A program made the position numbers and the translations under genes. The notes beneath the pieces are model-generated. The model was not told where the DNA came from. It saw only the letters and a list, made by a program, of their open reading frames with translations, and made no database searches. From positions 2,666,001 to 2,730,000 of the forward strand of contig NZ_CP139438.1 in NCBI RefSeq assembly GCF_034258515.1: a stretch of DNA of 64,000 nucleotides, written 5' to 3'. Source of the DNA: Pseudarthrobacter oxydans (GTDB taxonomy: Bacteria > Actinomycetota > Actinomycetes > Actinomycetales > Micrococcaceae). Below, piece by piece: positions 7,544 to 17,885 of this stretch; positions within the stretch are counted from its first letter, which is position 1; each line of letters starts with the position of its first letter.

Positions 7544-8626
7544 TCAGCGGATGATGCGGCCGCCCAGCACCACGTGTTCCAGCGCCCTGATCGTTTCCGG
7601 GGTGGTCCGCGGGTCTTCGCGGCACACCACGACGTCGGCCCGCGCGCCTTCCTCCAGGTTGTCCGCTCCCAGCCACGTGCGGGCTGCCCAGCAGGCGGCA
7701 TCCAGGGCCGCAGGCATGGGCAGGCCGGCCCCGTGCAGGGCGAGGATCTCATCTGCGATCCTCCCGTGGCGGACCACGCTGCCTGCGTCCGTCCCGGCAA
7801 AGATGCGTACGCCGGCGGAATGGGCCTCCGCCACCCGTTCCAGCCTGCGTTCCCACAGGGCACGCATGTGGGCGGCGTAGCGCGGAAACTTGGCGTCTGC
7901 CTGCTCCGCGATATCAGGAAAGGTAGCGATGTTGATGAGGGTGGGCACGATCGGCACGCCCTGCTCCACGAACCGGGGCAGGTGGCGGGGCAGCAGCCCC
8001 GTGGCGTGCTCAATGCAGTCAATGCCGGCGTCCAGCATCTGGTCCAGGGTGTCCCCGGCGAAGCAATGCGCCGTGACCCGGGCACCTTCATCATGGGCAG
8101 CCTGGACAGCGTCACGGACGACGGCGGCCGGAAAGGAGGGCGCGAGGTCGCCGGCGCTCCGGTCGATCCAGTCGCCCACCAGTTTGACCCAGCCGTCGCC
8201 GTCGCGTGCTTGCTTCCGCACGGCCTCCACGAGCCCGTCGGGTTCGACCTCCGCCGCAAAGCCGCGCAGGTAGCGGCGCGTGCGGGCCACATGCCGTCCT
8301 GCACGGATCAGCACCGGAAAGTCCCGGCAGCCCTGCATCCAGCGGGTATCGGCAGGTGAGCCGGCGTCGCGGACCAGCAGGGTTCCGGCGTTGAGGTCAG
8401 CCAGCGCCTGTTCCCGTGCAAGGGCGGGTTCGACCGGGCCGGCGGGGCCCAGTCCGATGTGGCAGTGGGCGTCAGCCAATCCCGGCAGCACCCAGCCGTC
8501 GAGCTCCCGCGCCGGAGGGGCAGTTGGCCGGCTGAACGTGAGCTTGCCGTCCACCGACCAGAGTCCATGGCGTACCCGGTCCGGTGCGGTCAGGACGGGT
8601 CCGCGAAAGTGAATGATGTCTGCCAT
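7544..8626 (-). CDS. Amidohydrolase family protein (imidazolonepropionase-like)
   Basis: A 360-aa metal-dependent hydrolase of the amidohydrolase superfamily. Visible ligands are HCH in LADAHCHIGLGP (about residue 54), the lysine in GWVKLVGDW that is often carboxylated, His in VTAHCFAGD, His in CIEHATGL and Asp in FAGTDAGS. The C-terminus (ADVVVCREDPRTTPE) is the usual composite-domain strand. Substrate cannot be told from sequence. It is divergent from thiC with the riboswitch leader in between, but I see no reason to link it to thiamine synthesis. Confidence 0.85.
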   Translation of the reverse strand: MADIIHFRGPVLTAPDRVRHGLWSVDGKLTFSRPTAPPARELDGWVLPGLADAHCHIGLGPAGPVEPALAREQALADLNAGTLLVRDAGSPADTRWMQGCRDFPVLIRAGRHVARTRRYLRGFAAEVEPDGLVEAVRKQARDGDGWVKLVGDWIDRSAGDLAPSFPAAVVRDAVQAAHDEGARVTAHCFAGDTLDQMLDAGIDCIEHATGLLPRHLPRFVEQGVPIVPTLINIATFPDIAEQADAKFPRYAAHMRALWERRLERVAEAHSAGVRIFAGTDAGSVVRHGRIADEILALHGAGLPMPAALDAACWAARTWLGADNLEEGARADVVVCREDPRTTPETIRALEHVVLGGRIIR

Positions 8627-8707
8627 CGGGCTTCCTTTCGATGCCCGGTCAGGCTAGCACCCGCAAATGTGACACCGCCCTTCCGGGGGCGTGTGGTAGC
8701 TTACACC

Positions 8708-10628
<1,921 letters not shown>

Positions 10629-10632
10629 GGCG

Positions 10633-11364
10633 TCAGGACGCGCGTGCCCGGACCCGGCTGGCATCGCCGATAAACGAGCGGATGATGCGGTCCCCCTCTC
10701 CTGAATCCTGGGGCCGGTGCCCTCCCGCCGCAGTGCGGTGGAGGGCGCCGGTCTCCCGGAGGTAGCCCGCGATCTCTTCGTAGAGCGGCTCCCAGCCGCC
10801 CGTGAGGACGAGCGTAGGCACGCCCGGCACGATGTGCAGCGGAGCTTCCCACGACGGCACCTGCAGACGGAGCCGCCGGGCGGACCGCTTCTCTTCCACG
10901 GTGACCGGGTGCTGCAGGTCCGTGGCGTAGACCCGGCGCACGAATTCCCGCTGGAAGTCCTCGTCGCCGAGTTGGTGCCGGACGTCCAGGAGCGGCTTCA
11001 TCAGCGCAATGTGCGCCGCCGTCGCCGGCAGTTCCGCGGTCAGCGACAGGCAGGCCGGCTCCACCAGCGTCAGCGAATAGACAAGGTCGGGGCGTTCGAC
11101 GGCGGCCATCATCGCTGCGACGGCGCCTTGGGCATGTGCCACGACGTGCCCGCCGACGGCGCCCCTGCCGTCGTCGGCCAGTGACCGCAGCAGGATCCCC
11201 GCGTCCTCTTCGAAGGATGATTCCACCGGCTCTGCCACGGGATCGTAGCCGTGGCGGCGCAGGAACAGTGCGTCATAGGACAGTGCCAGGCCATGCTGGC
11301 GGGGCCAGGCCGCGGCGCCGAAGCTGCCCGCGCCGTGCACGAACACTACCCTCTGCTTGAACAT
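10633..11364 (-). CDS. Alpha/beta-hydrolase fold protein lacking the nucleophile serine
   Basis: A 243-aa alpha/beta hydrolase: VVFVHGAGSFG oxyanion strand at the N-terminus, the nucleophile-elbow region GHVVAHAQGAVAAMM (about residues 68-82), TLVLTGGWEPLYEEI, and a C-terminal GGHRPQD that would carry the catalytic histidine. In the elbow G-x-S-x-G reads A-H-A-Q-G, so alanine (codon GCC) replaces the serine. The protein may be non-hydrolytic, or the family may use another residue. No signal peptide. The 5' end is close to the large inverted repeat. Confidence 0.8.
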   Translation of the reverse strand: MFKQRVVFVHGAGSFGAAAWPRQHGLALSYDALFLRRHGYDPVAEPVESSFEEDAGILLRSLADDGRGAVGGHVVAHAQGAVAAMMAAVERPDLVYSLTLVEPACLSLTAELPATAAHIALMKPLLDVRHQLGDEDFQREFVRRVYATDLQHPVTVEEKRSARRLRLQVPSWEAPLHIVPGVPTLVLTGGWEPLYEEIAGYLRETGALHRTAAGGHRPQDSGEGDRIIRSFIGDASRVRARAS

Positions 11365-11393
11365 GACCCAACCCTATTCCACAGCCCCGACAT

Positions 11394-11459
11394 CCCAACT
11401 AAGTAGCGCCAAGTGTCGTTATGAACCGTCAAAACGACACTTGGCGCTACTTAGTTGGG
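11394..11459. repeat. 66-bp palindromic repeat with perfect 27-bp arms
   Basis: Arms at 11394-11420 and 11433-11459 are perfectly complementary (starting CCCAACTAAGTAGCGCCAAG), around a 12-nt loop. It sits just past the ffh stop at 11470 (minus strand) and 29 nt before the start of the alpha/beta-hydrolase gene. It can act as a terminator for ffh, but the length and perfection suggest a dispersed REP-like or miniature mobile element. Only one copy is in this window. Confidence 0.8.
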
Positions 11460-11469
11460 CCAGGTTTGC

Positions 11470-13053
11470 TTACTTGCCGAGGAACTTGTCGAAGCCCTTG
11501 GGCAGGTTCAGCTGGGACGGATCGAAGTCGCCCGGCTGCTGGCCGAAGGCGGCGCCGGTCGGCAGAGCCTTGGCCGCGTTGGCCCGGCGGGCCTCGGCGT
11601 CCTTCCGCTCCTGGGCAGCCTTGGCGGGGTTGCCTGACTTCGCCTTCTTCTTGGGGGCGTTCTTGGCGTTCTTCCGCGCCCCGCCGCCGGCACCCGGCAT
11701 GCCTGGCATCCCGGGCATCCCCGGCATGCCGCCCTGGGCCATCTTCTTCATCATCTTCTGGGCCTGGGCGAAGCGCTCCAGAAGGCCGTTGACCTCGGAG
11801 ACGTGGACGCCGGAGCCGCGGGCAATACGGGCGCGGCGGGAGCCGTTGATGATCTTGGGCGCAACACGCTCGTGCGGGGTCATGGACCGGACGATGGCCT
11901 CGACGCGGTCGATCTCGCGTTCGTCGAACTGCTCCAGCTGCTGGCGGATGTTCTGCGCACCCGGCATCATCATGAGCATTTTCTTCATCGAGCCCATGTT
12001 GCGGATCTGCTGCATCTGGGCCAGGAAGTCCTCAAGGGTGAAGTCTTCCTGGTCGGCGAATTTCTTCGCCATCCGGGCGGCTTCGTCCTTGTCCCAGGAT
12101 TTCTCCGCCTGCTCAATCAGCGTCAGGACGTCACCCATGTCCAGGATGCGCGATGCCATCCGGTCCGGGTGGAACAGCTCGAAGTCGTCAAGGCCTTCGC
12201 CGGTGGAGGCGAACATGACGGGTTTGCCGGTGACGGACGCCACCGAGAGCGCGGCACCGCCGCGGGCGTCGCCGTCGAGCTTGGAGAGCACGATGCCCGT
12301 GAAGTTGACGCCCTCATCGAAGGCGAGCGCCGTGTTCACGGCGTCCTGGCCGATCATGGAGTCGATGACGAAGAGGACTTCGTTGGGCACGATGGCGCGG
12401 CGGATCTGGCGCGCCTGCTCCATCATGTCGGCGTCGACACCGAGCCGGCCGGCGGTGTCCACGATGACGACGTCGTGCAGCTTCTGGCGGGCTTCCTCCA
12501 CACCGGCGCGGGCAACGGCCACGGGGTCGCCGGCAGGGTGCTCGAGTTCGGAGGACGTGGCTCCCGGGTGCGGCGCGAACACCGGCACCTTGGCGCGCTG
12601 GCCCACCACCTGGAGCTGGGTGACCGCGTTGGGGCGCTGCAGGTCGCATGCCACCAGCATGGGGCTGTGGCCCTGGGCCTTCAGCCACTTGGACAGCTTG
12701 CCGGCGAGGGTGGTCTTACCGGCACCCTGGAGGCCAGCCAGCATGATGATGGTGGGGCCGTTCTTGGCGAGGCGGATCCGGCGGGTTTCACCGCCGAGGA
12801 TCTCCACCAGTTCTTCGTTGACGATCTTGACGATCTGCTGGCTCGGGTTCAGCGCACCGGACACCTCGGAACCCAGGGCGCGTTCCCGTACCCGGCCGGT
12901 GAATTCACGGACAACTGGAACGGCAACGTCGGCATCCAGGAGGGCACGGCGGATCTCGCGGACTGTGGCATCGACGTCGGCCTCGGAGAGCCTGCCTTTA
13001 CCCCGCAGATTCTTAAAGGTTGCTGTCAACCGGTCAGAGAGTGAATTGAACAC
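11470..13053 (-). CDS. ffh: Signal recognition particle protein Ffh
   Basis: Ffh binds 4.5S RNA and signal sequences and targets ribosomes to FtsY. The 527-aa GTPase has an N domain (MFNSLSDRLTATFKNLRGKG), Walker A GLQGAGKTT (about residue 107), DTAGRLGVD, SKLDGDARGG and the RNA-binding M domain with GSRRARIARGSG followed by a methionine-rich GMPGMPGMPGMPG stretch and a basic Lys/Ala tail. The start codon is GTG at 13053. A candidate promoter lies 70-100 nt upstream. Confidence 0.97.
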   Translation of the reverse strand: MFNSLSDRLTATFKNLRGKGRLSEADVDATVREIRRALLDADVAVPVVREFTGRVRERALGSEVSGALNPSQQIVKIVNEELVEILGGETRRIRLAKNGPTIIMLAGLQGAGKTTLAGKLSKWLKAQGHSPMLVACDLQRPNAVTQLQVVGQRAKVPVFAPHPGATSSELEHPAGDPVAVARAGVEEARQKLHDVVIVDTAGRLGVDADMMEQARQIRRAIVPNEVLFVIDSMIGQDAVNTALAFDEGVNFTGIVLSKLDGDARGGAALSVASVTGKPVMFASTGEGLDDFELFHPDRMASRILDMGDVLTLIEQAEKSWDKDEAARMAKKFADQEDFTLEDFLAQMQQIRNMGSMKKMLMMMPGAQNIRQQLEQFDEREIDRVEAIVRSMTPHERVAPKIINGSRRARIARGSGVHVSEVNGLLERFAQAQKMMKKMAQGGMPGMPGMPGMPGAGGGARKNAKNAPKKKAKSGNPAKAAQERKDAEARRANAAKALPTGAAFGQQPGDFDPSQLNLPKGFDKFLGK

Positions 13054-13071
13054 GCGACGTGCACTTCTTTC

Positions 13072-13116
13072 TGTGGATGATCAAAGGCTATGAATAATCA
13101 AAGGCTGTGGATGATC
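13072..13116. repeat. Three tandem 17-nt repeats in the ffh leader
   Basis: TGTGGATGATCAAAGGC (13072-13088), TATGAATAATCAAAGGC (13089-13105) and TGTGGATGATC (13106-13116) follow each other directly. They fall in the untranslated leader of ffh between its promoter candidate and GTG start. Whether they bind a protein or are slippage products is unknown. Confidence 0.7.
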
Positions 13117-13126
13117 GGGACTCGAC

Positions 13127-13154
13127 TATCTAGGGTACCAAGTCGGACCCCCAA
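13127..13154 (-). promoter_or_regulatory. Candidate promoter of ffh
   Basis: TTGGGG (-35) and TAGATA (-10) separated by 16 nt on the minus strand, in the 118-nt divergent region between ffh and the glucose-6-phosphate dehydrogenase gene. Motif match is moderate. Confidence 0.4.
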
Positions 13155-13171
13155 GGTGGCATGCTGGCAAA

Positions 13172-14575
13172 ATGACGAGCCAAGCATCTGTGAAAACCCT
13201 CCTCATCCTCGGCGCTTCCGGGGACCTGACGGGCCGGCTGCTCCTGCCGGGCCTGGCGCGCCTGGTGGCGAAGGGCCACGCCACGGATCTCCGGCTCGTC
13301 GGTGCCGGGTCAGATCCCTGGACCCCGGAACAGTGGCGGGAAAGGGTTCACACCTCCTTCGAAGCAGCAGCCGGGCCCGCAGGTCCCGAGGGAAAGGACG
13401 CCCTGCAGTCCCTTGAAAAGGAGACGGTCTACCACCAGCTGGATGTCACCGCCGACGGCGCCCTGGCCTCGCTCCTTGCCGCGCTGGACGGCCCAACGGC
13501 CGTCTATTTTGCCCTCCCGCCCAAGATCAGCCAGCTCGCCTGTGAAACCCTGCGGCCCGACCAGGTTCCGGCCGGCACGCGGTTGGTGATGGAAAAACCC
13601 TTCGGCTCCAGCGAGGAGTCTGCCCGGTCGCTCAACCAGACACTGGTCCGGCTGGTTCCGGAAGACCACATCCACCGGGTGGACCATTTCCTGGGCAAGG
13701 CCACCGTGCTGAACATCCTGGGCCTGCGGTTCGCCAACAACTTCCTGGAACCCGTCTGGGACCGCCACCACGTGGAAAAAGTGGAAATCATCTTTGACGA
13801 GGACCTCGCGCTGGAGGGACGCGCCCGTTATTACGACGGCGCCGGCGCGCTCCGGGACATGATCCAGAGCCACCTCCTGCAGATCATGGCGCTGATGGCC
13901 ATCGAACCGCCGGCCACCATCGGCGAACGGGACCTGCGCGACGCCATTTCCACGGTCCTGCGCGCGAGCAGCGTCCCGGAGCCCTACGCCGGTTCCAGCC
14001 GCAGGGCGCGCTACGCGGCGGGTGAACTGGCGGGGAAGGAGGTCCCGGACTACGCGCGGGAGGACGGTGTGGACGCGGCACGAGGCACCGAGACCCTGGC
14101 CGAGATCCAGGTGAACATCGACAACTGGCGCTGGAAGGGCGTCCCCTTCATCCTCCGTTCCGGCAAGGCGCTGGGCGTTAAGCGCAAGGAAGCCGTGGTC
14201 ACGTTCCGCCCGGTGCCCCACCTTCCCCGGGGCTTTACCGGCGTTGACTCGCCGAACAAGCTAAGGATCGGCTTCGGGCCGGACACCCTGGCGTTCGACG
14301 TCGATGTCAATGGTCCCGGCAACATCTTCAGCCTGGGCCGCATCACCCTCGGCGCGGAACTGAGCGCTTCGGACCTCCTCCCCTACGGTGAAGTCCTGGA
14401 AGGCGTCCTCGCGGGCGACCCGTTGCTTTCCGTCCGCGGCGACACCGCGGAAGAATGCTGGCGCATTGTTGAGCCTGTGCTCAAGGCCTGGCAGCAGGAT
14501 TCTGTCCCGTTGGAAGAGTACGACGCCGGATCGGCCGGCCCCGCGGGCTGGCCGGGCACGGTGCCGGGACACTAA
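13172..14575 (+). CDS. zwf: Glucose-6-phosphate dehydrogenase (stand-alone paralogue)
   Basis: A 467-aa member of the glucose-6-phosphate dehydrogenase family, which oxidises glucose 6-phosphate to the lactone with NAD(P). N-terminal Rossmann motif LILGASGDLTGRLLLPGLA, then MEKPFGSSEESA and the active-site HRVDHFLGKATVLN with catalytic His and Lys (about residues 168-182). The C-terminal domain has the long VEIIFDEDLALEGRARYYDGAGALRDMIQSH region. It is not in a pentose-phosphate operon (no opcA, tal, tkt), so it is probably a second isozyme. A strong terminator follows. Confidence 0.9.
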   Translation: MTSQASVKTLLILGASGDLTGRLLLPGLARLVAKGHATDLRLVGAGSDPWTPEQWRERVHTSFEAAAGPAGPEGKDALQSLEKETVYHQLDVTADGALASLLAALDGPTAVYFALPPKISQLACETLRPDQVPAGTRLVMEKPFGSSEESARSLNQTLVRLVPEDHIHRVDHFLGKATVLNILGLRFANNFLEPVWDRHHVEKVEIIFDEDLALEGRARYYDGAGALRDMIQSHLLQIMALMAIEPPATIGERDLRDAISTVLRASSVPEPYAGSSRRARYAAGELAGKEVPDYAREDGVDAARGTETLAEIQVNIDNWRWKGVPFILRSGKALGVKRKEAVVTFRPVPHLPRGFTGVDSPNKLRIGFGPDTLAFDVDVNGPGNIFSLGRITLGAELSASDLLPYGEVLEGVLAGDPLLSVRGDTAEECWRIVEPVLKAWQQDSVPLEEYDAGSAGPAGWPGTVPGH

Positions 14576-14631
14576 GGCCAGCTTCCGCCGCAGCTGCATC
14601 CACGCTGGCGGCGGGGTGTCGGACAGCACAG

Positions 14632-14684
14632 CGGAGCGGGCAGGAAAACCTTCCGGTTTTCCTGCCCGCTCCGTTTTTTAGTTT
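14632..14684 (+). terminator. Intrinsic terminator after zwf
   Basis: Perfect 19-bp stem (14632-14650 with 14655-14673), 4-nt loop TTCC and a run of six T (14674-14679) on the plus strand: a textbook rho-independent terminator. It separates zwf from the convergent glnK gene. Confidence 0.95.
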
Positions 14685-14699
14685 TAGTGCTTTGCCGGC

Positions 14700-15038
14700 C
14701 TAGATTGCCGCAACGCCCCGTTCACCGGTGCGGACCCGCACCGCCTCCGAGACATCCACGGTCCAGACCTTGCCGTCGCCGGCCCGGCCGGTGTTTGAGC
14801 TGGCGATGATGACATCCAGGATGTCGTCTGCCTGCTCGTCGGTGGCGAGGACCTCCACCCGGATCTTGGGCAGCAGGTCCACGTTGTACTCCGCGCCGCG
14901 GTAGACCTCGGTGTAGCCGCGCTGCCGGCCGTAGCCGCTCGCCGCGCTGACCGTCAGGCCCTGTACGCCGTAGGCCTCCAGCCCCTCACGGATGGCCTCG
15001 AGCTTTTCCGGCCGGACGATCGCAGTAATCAGTTTCAT
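14700..15038 (-). CDS. glnK: Nitrogen regulatory protein PII (GlnK)
   Basis: PII trimers sense 2-oxoglutarate, ATP/ADP and nitrogen state and block AmtB. The 112-aa protein MKLITAIVRPEKLEAIREGL has the T-loop YTEVYRGAEYNVDLLPK with Tyr51, the residue adenylylated in actinobacteria, and the C-terminal GDGKVWTVDVSEAVRVRTGE. It overlaps amtB (ATGA). The glnD gene that normally follows in actinobacteria is absent; the plus-strand zwf gene lies there instead. Confidence 0.97.
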   Translation of the reverse strand: MKLITAIVRPEKLEAIREGLEAYGVQGLTVSAASGYGRQRGYTEVYRGAEYNVDLLPKIRVEVLATDEQADDILDVIIASSNTGRAGDGKVWTVDVSEAVRVRTGERGVAAI

Positions 15039-16384
15039 GCCCCCACGCTTTCCTTACCTGTTGCTGATTCGGTCTTCGCGGCTCCTGATTTCTGTGCCGC
15101 GTCCGACTGGGTCTTGCCGGTGATCATGTCGTGCAGGGGCTGGAAGCTTCCGCCGTGTCCCCCGACGCCGAACTCGTAGGCGGTCTCGGCGTGCAGGCTG
15201 AGGTCCACGCCCACGGTTTCCTGTTCCTGCGAGACACGGAAGCCCATGGTCTTGTGGATGGCCAGGGCGATGATCGCCGTCAGGATGGCGGAGTAGGCGA
15301 TGGCGATGCCGGCCGCTGCGAGCTGCGCCCACATCTGGGTCATGCCGCCGCCGTAGAAGAGGCCGCCGCCCACGCCGTCGGTGGGCAGTGCAATGAAGCC
15401 CAGGGCCACGGTGCCGATGATGCCGGAGACAAGGTGGACACCGACAACGTCCAGCGAGTCATCGAAGCCCCAGCGGAACTTCAGTCCCACCGCGAGGGCG
15501 GAAGCCACGCCAGCCACGATGCCGAGGCCGAGGGCACCGACGGGGCTCACGTTGGCGCAGGCCGGGGTGATGGCGACGAGGCCGGCAACAACACCGGAGG
15601 CGGCACCCAGGGAGGTGGGGTGGCCGTCGCGGATGCGCTCGGTGACCAGCCAGCCGAGCATCGCGGCAGCCGGGGCGGCAAGGGTGTTCACCCAGATGAG
15701 CCCGCCCTGCTCAGCGGTGGTGGCGGCACCGCCGTTGAAGCCGAACCAGCCGAACCAGAGGATGGCTGCGCCGAGCATAACGAACGGGATGTTGTGCGGG
15801 CGGTGGTTCGGGTCCTTGCCGAACCCCTTGCGGTTGCCGATGATGAGGACCAGGACCAGGGCTGCAACACCCGCGTTGATGTGGACCACGGTGCCGCCGG
15901 CGAAGTCGATGGCCGGGCCGAGGGCCTGGCCCACTGCACCTTCAGGACCGAACAGTCCGCCGCCCCACACCATGTAGGCCAGCGGGCAGTAGACAAGCGT
16001 GACCCAGACGGGCACGAAGACAGACCAGGCGCCGAACTTGGCGCGGTCAGCGATGGCGCCGCTGATGAGTGCGACGGTGATGATGGCGAAGGTGGCAGCG
16101 TAGCCGACCTTGATCAGTCCGTCCGGGGTGTCGATGCCCTCAAGGCCGAACGTGGCAAACGGGTTGCCCACAATCTGGAAGAAGCCCTCGCCGGAGCTCA
16201 TGGAGGCGCCCCAGAGAACCCAGACAACGCCAACCATGCCGATGGAGATGAAGCTCATCATCATCATGTTCAGCGCGGCCTTGGCCCGGGTCATGCCGCC
16301 GTAGAAAAATGCCAGACCCGGTGTCATGAACAGCACAAGCGCCGCCGACACCATGATCCATACGTGACCTGCGGTAAGTTCCAT
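15035..16384 (-). CDS. amtB: Ammonium transporter
   Basis: Trimeric Amt/MEP ammonium channel. The 449-aa protein starts MELTAGHVWIMVSAALVLFM at the ATG 16384 with GAGAGG upstream; the longer frame to 16570 is not coding by similarity. About 11 membrane helices are present, with FFYGGMTRAK, the pore histidines in VVHINAGVAALV and VVGVHLVSGIIG, and a hydrophilic C-terminal tail. It overlaps glnK by four bases. Confidence 0.96.
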   Translation of the reverse strand: MELTAGHVWIMVSAALVLFMTPGLAFFYGGMTRAKAALNMMMMSFISIGMVGVVWVLWGASMSSGEGFFQIVGNPFATFGLEGIDTPDGLIKVGYAATFAIITVALISGAIADRAKFGAWSVFVPVWVTLVYCPLAYMVWGGGLFGPEGAVGQALGPAIDFAGGTVVHINAGVAALVLVLIIGNRKGFGKDPNHRPHNIPFVMLGAAILWFGWFGFNGGAATTAEQGGLIWVNTLAAPAAAMLGWLVTERIRDGHPTSLGAASGVVAGLVAITPACANVSPVGALGLGIVAGVASALAVGLKFRWGFDDSLDVVGVHLVSGIIGTVALGFIALPTDGVGGGLFYGGGMTQMWAQLAAAGIAIAYSAILTAIIALAIHKTMGFRVSQEQETVGVDLSLHAETAYEFGVGGHGGSFQPLHDMITGKTQSDAAQKSGAAKTESATGKESVGA

Positions 16385-16519
16385 GGTGCACGCCTCTCTT
16401 ATCGATTTGGTCGAAATTGCGGAGATGATCCGCCTGCCAACGCCTTTTGCGTCCTGTAACGAGTGTGTCGGCGCTGTGTTTCGGCCGCGGAGGTTTTTTA
16501 TTGCGGGGCTGTTACAACA

Positions 16520-16557
16520 ACCTCTAGGAAGTAAATGGTGCATATCTGGCTTGTTAC
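16520..16557 (-). promoter_or_regulatory. Candidate GlnR-type boxes upstream of amtB-glnK
   Basis: On the minus strand the half-sites GTAAC, GATAT, TTTAC and GAGGT follow each other with exact 6-nt spacers, the a1-n6-b1-n6-a2-n6-b2 layout known for actinobacterial GlnR. The a-sites match well, the b-sites weakly. A second GTAAC-n6-GCAAT is at 16499-16514. The 233-nt gap 16385-16617 has no gene. Confidence 0.35.
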
Positions 16558-16617
16558 GGTTATGTTTCACCTCTCCCGCCGACGCCCCTCGGACAAGTAC
16601 GCAAGGACCCCTCGACC

Positions 16618-17859
16618 ATGACGGCAGAACCCCGCGTGAGCCGCGCCACAGCGCGGATTTTTTCCCTGCTGCGTCCCGGCAGGCAAAAGCTGCCGCGCGA
16701 CATCAAGGTGATGCTGGCCGCGGCCTTCCTTATTGCCCTTGGATTCGGTCTTGTTGCGCCCGTGTTGCCACAGTTCGCCACAACCTTCGGCGTGGGAAAT
16801 ACCGAAGCTTCGGTGATCGTGGCGATCTTCGCGTTCATGCGGCTGGTCTTCGCGCCCGCCGGCGGTGCCCTCATCGGCCGGATCGGCGAACGGCCCGTCT
16901 ACGTCATGGGCCTGCTGATCGTCGCCGCCTCCACCGCTGCCTGCGCGTTCGCCCAGGACTATTGGCAGCTCCTGCTCTTCCGCGGGCTTGGCGGAGCCGG
17001 ATCGGTAATGTTCACGGTCGCTTCGATGGCGCTGGTGGTGCGGCTTGCGCCGCCGGAGAGCAGGGGCCGCGTTTCCGGCGCCTACGCGTCCGCCTTCCTC
17101 ATCGGAAATGTGTGCGGCCCGATCGTCGGCGGCCTGCTGGCCGGCTTCGGCCTGCGCGTTCCCTTCCTGGCGTACGCGGCCGCCCTGGTGATGGCCGCCG
17201 TCGTGGTCCAGACACAGCTCAGCCACCAGCGCCGGGGCGGCGGGGACGGGCAGGACCGCGCACCGGACATGCCCCTGGGAGAAGCGCTTGCCATGGGCAC
17301 CTACCGGACCGCCGTGCTGTCCAGCTTCGTGAACGGCTGGGCGACTTTTGGGGTCCGGATGGCCACTGTTCCGCTCTTCGCGGTGGCGGCCCTCGGAGCC
17401 GGACCCGAGGCGGCCGGGTTTGCACTGGCAGTTTTTGCTGCCGGGAACGCCGCAGCCCTTACCTTCTCGGGCCGGCTGGCTGACACCCTGGGCCGCAAAC
17501 CCATGATGGTTGCCGGACTGATTGTTGCCGGGGCCGCCACCGCTGCCATCGGTTTTACGTCCGGGCTGGGCTGGTTCCTTGCGGCATCGGCCCTGGCCGG
17601 GGCCGGCTCCGGCCTCTTCGGCCCGGCCCAGCAGGCCGCCGTCGCGGACGTGATCGGCAACGGCCGGTCCGGGGGCAAGGTCCTGGCCGTATATCAGATG
17701 ACGTCCGACGTCGGCGCGATTGTTGGGCCCGTCCTGGCAGGTGTGCTGGCCGACCGGCTGGGCTACGGCTGGGCTTTCGGGGTGACCGGCGGCATCATGC
17801 TCGTGGCCGCGGTGGCCTGGGCCGCCACCCGGGAAACCCTGCGGACAGCCCGGCCCTGA
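16618..17859 (+). CDS. MFS transporter, probable drug/solute exporter
   Basis: A 413-aa major facilitator with about 12 predicted membrane helices in two halves and a short cytoplasmic N-terminus. Motif A variants (GRIGERPVYVMG after TM2, GRLADTLGRKPMMVAG after TM8) and the motif-C-like GNVCGPIVGGLLAGFG after TM5 point to the DHA1 drug:proton antiporter group. Substrate unknown. It is divergent from amtB and convergent with ftsY (26 nt between stops). Confidence 0.88.
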   Translation: MTAEPRVSRATARIFSLLRPGRQKLPRDIKVMLAAAFLIALGFGLVAPVLPQFATTFGVGNTEASVIVAIFAFMRLVFAPAGGALIGRIGERPVYVMGLLIVAASTAACAFAQDYWQLLLFRGLGGAGSVMFTVASMALVVRLAPPESRGRVSGAYASAFLIGNVCGPIVGGLLAGFGLRVPFLAYAAALVMAAVVVQTQLSHQRRGGGDGQDRAPDMPLGEALAMGTYRTAVLSSFVNGWATFGVRMATVPLFAVAALGAGPEAAGFALAVFAAGNAAALTFSGRLADTLGRKPMMVAGLIVAGAATAAIGFTSGLGWFLAASALAGAGSGLFGPAQQAAVADVIGNGRSGGKVLAVYQMTSDVGAIVGPVLAGVLADRLGYGWAFGVTGGIMLVAAVAWAATRETLRTARP

Positions 17860-17885
17860 GTCCTCCGGGCCAGTTCAGCAGCGGG

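Noticed and set aside
11357..13093. 578-aa plus-strand open frame opposite ffh
   Set aside because: High-GC antisense shadow, rich in Ser/Arg, without domain or ribosome binding site.
15131..16459. 442-aa plus-strand frame opposite amtB
   Set aside because: Asp/His/Gly-rich shadow of the membrane-helix codons of the transporter.
16385..16617. Possible small ORF in the amtB/MFS divergent region
   Set aside because: Short frames there lack ribosome binding sites and conserved features; regulatory sequence is the better explanation.
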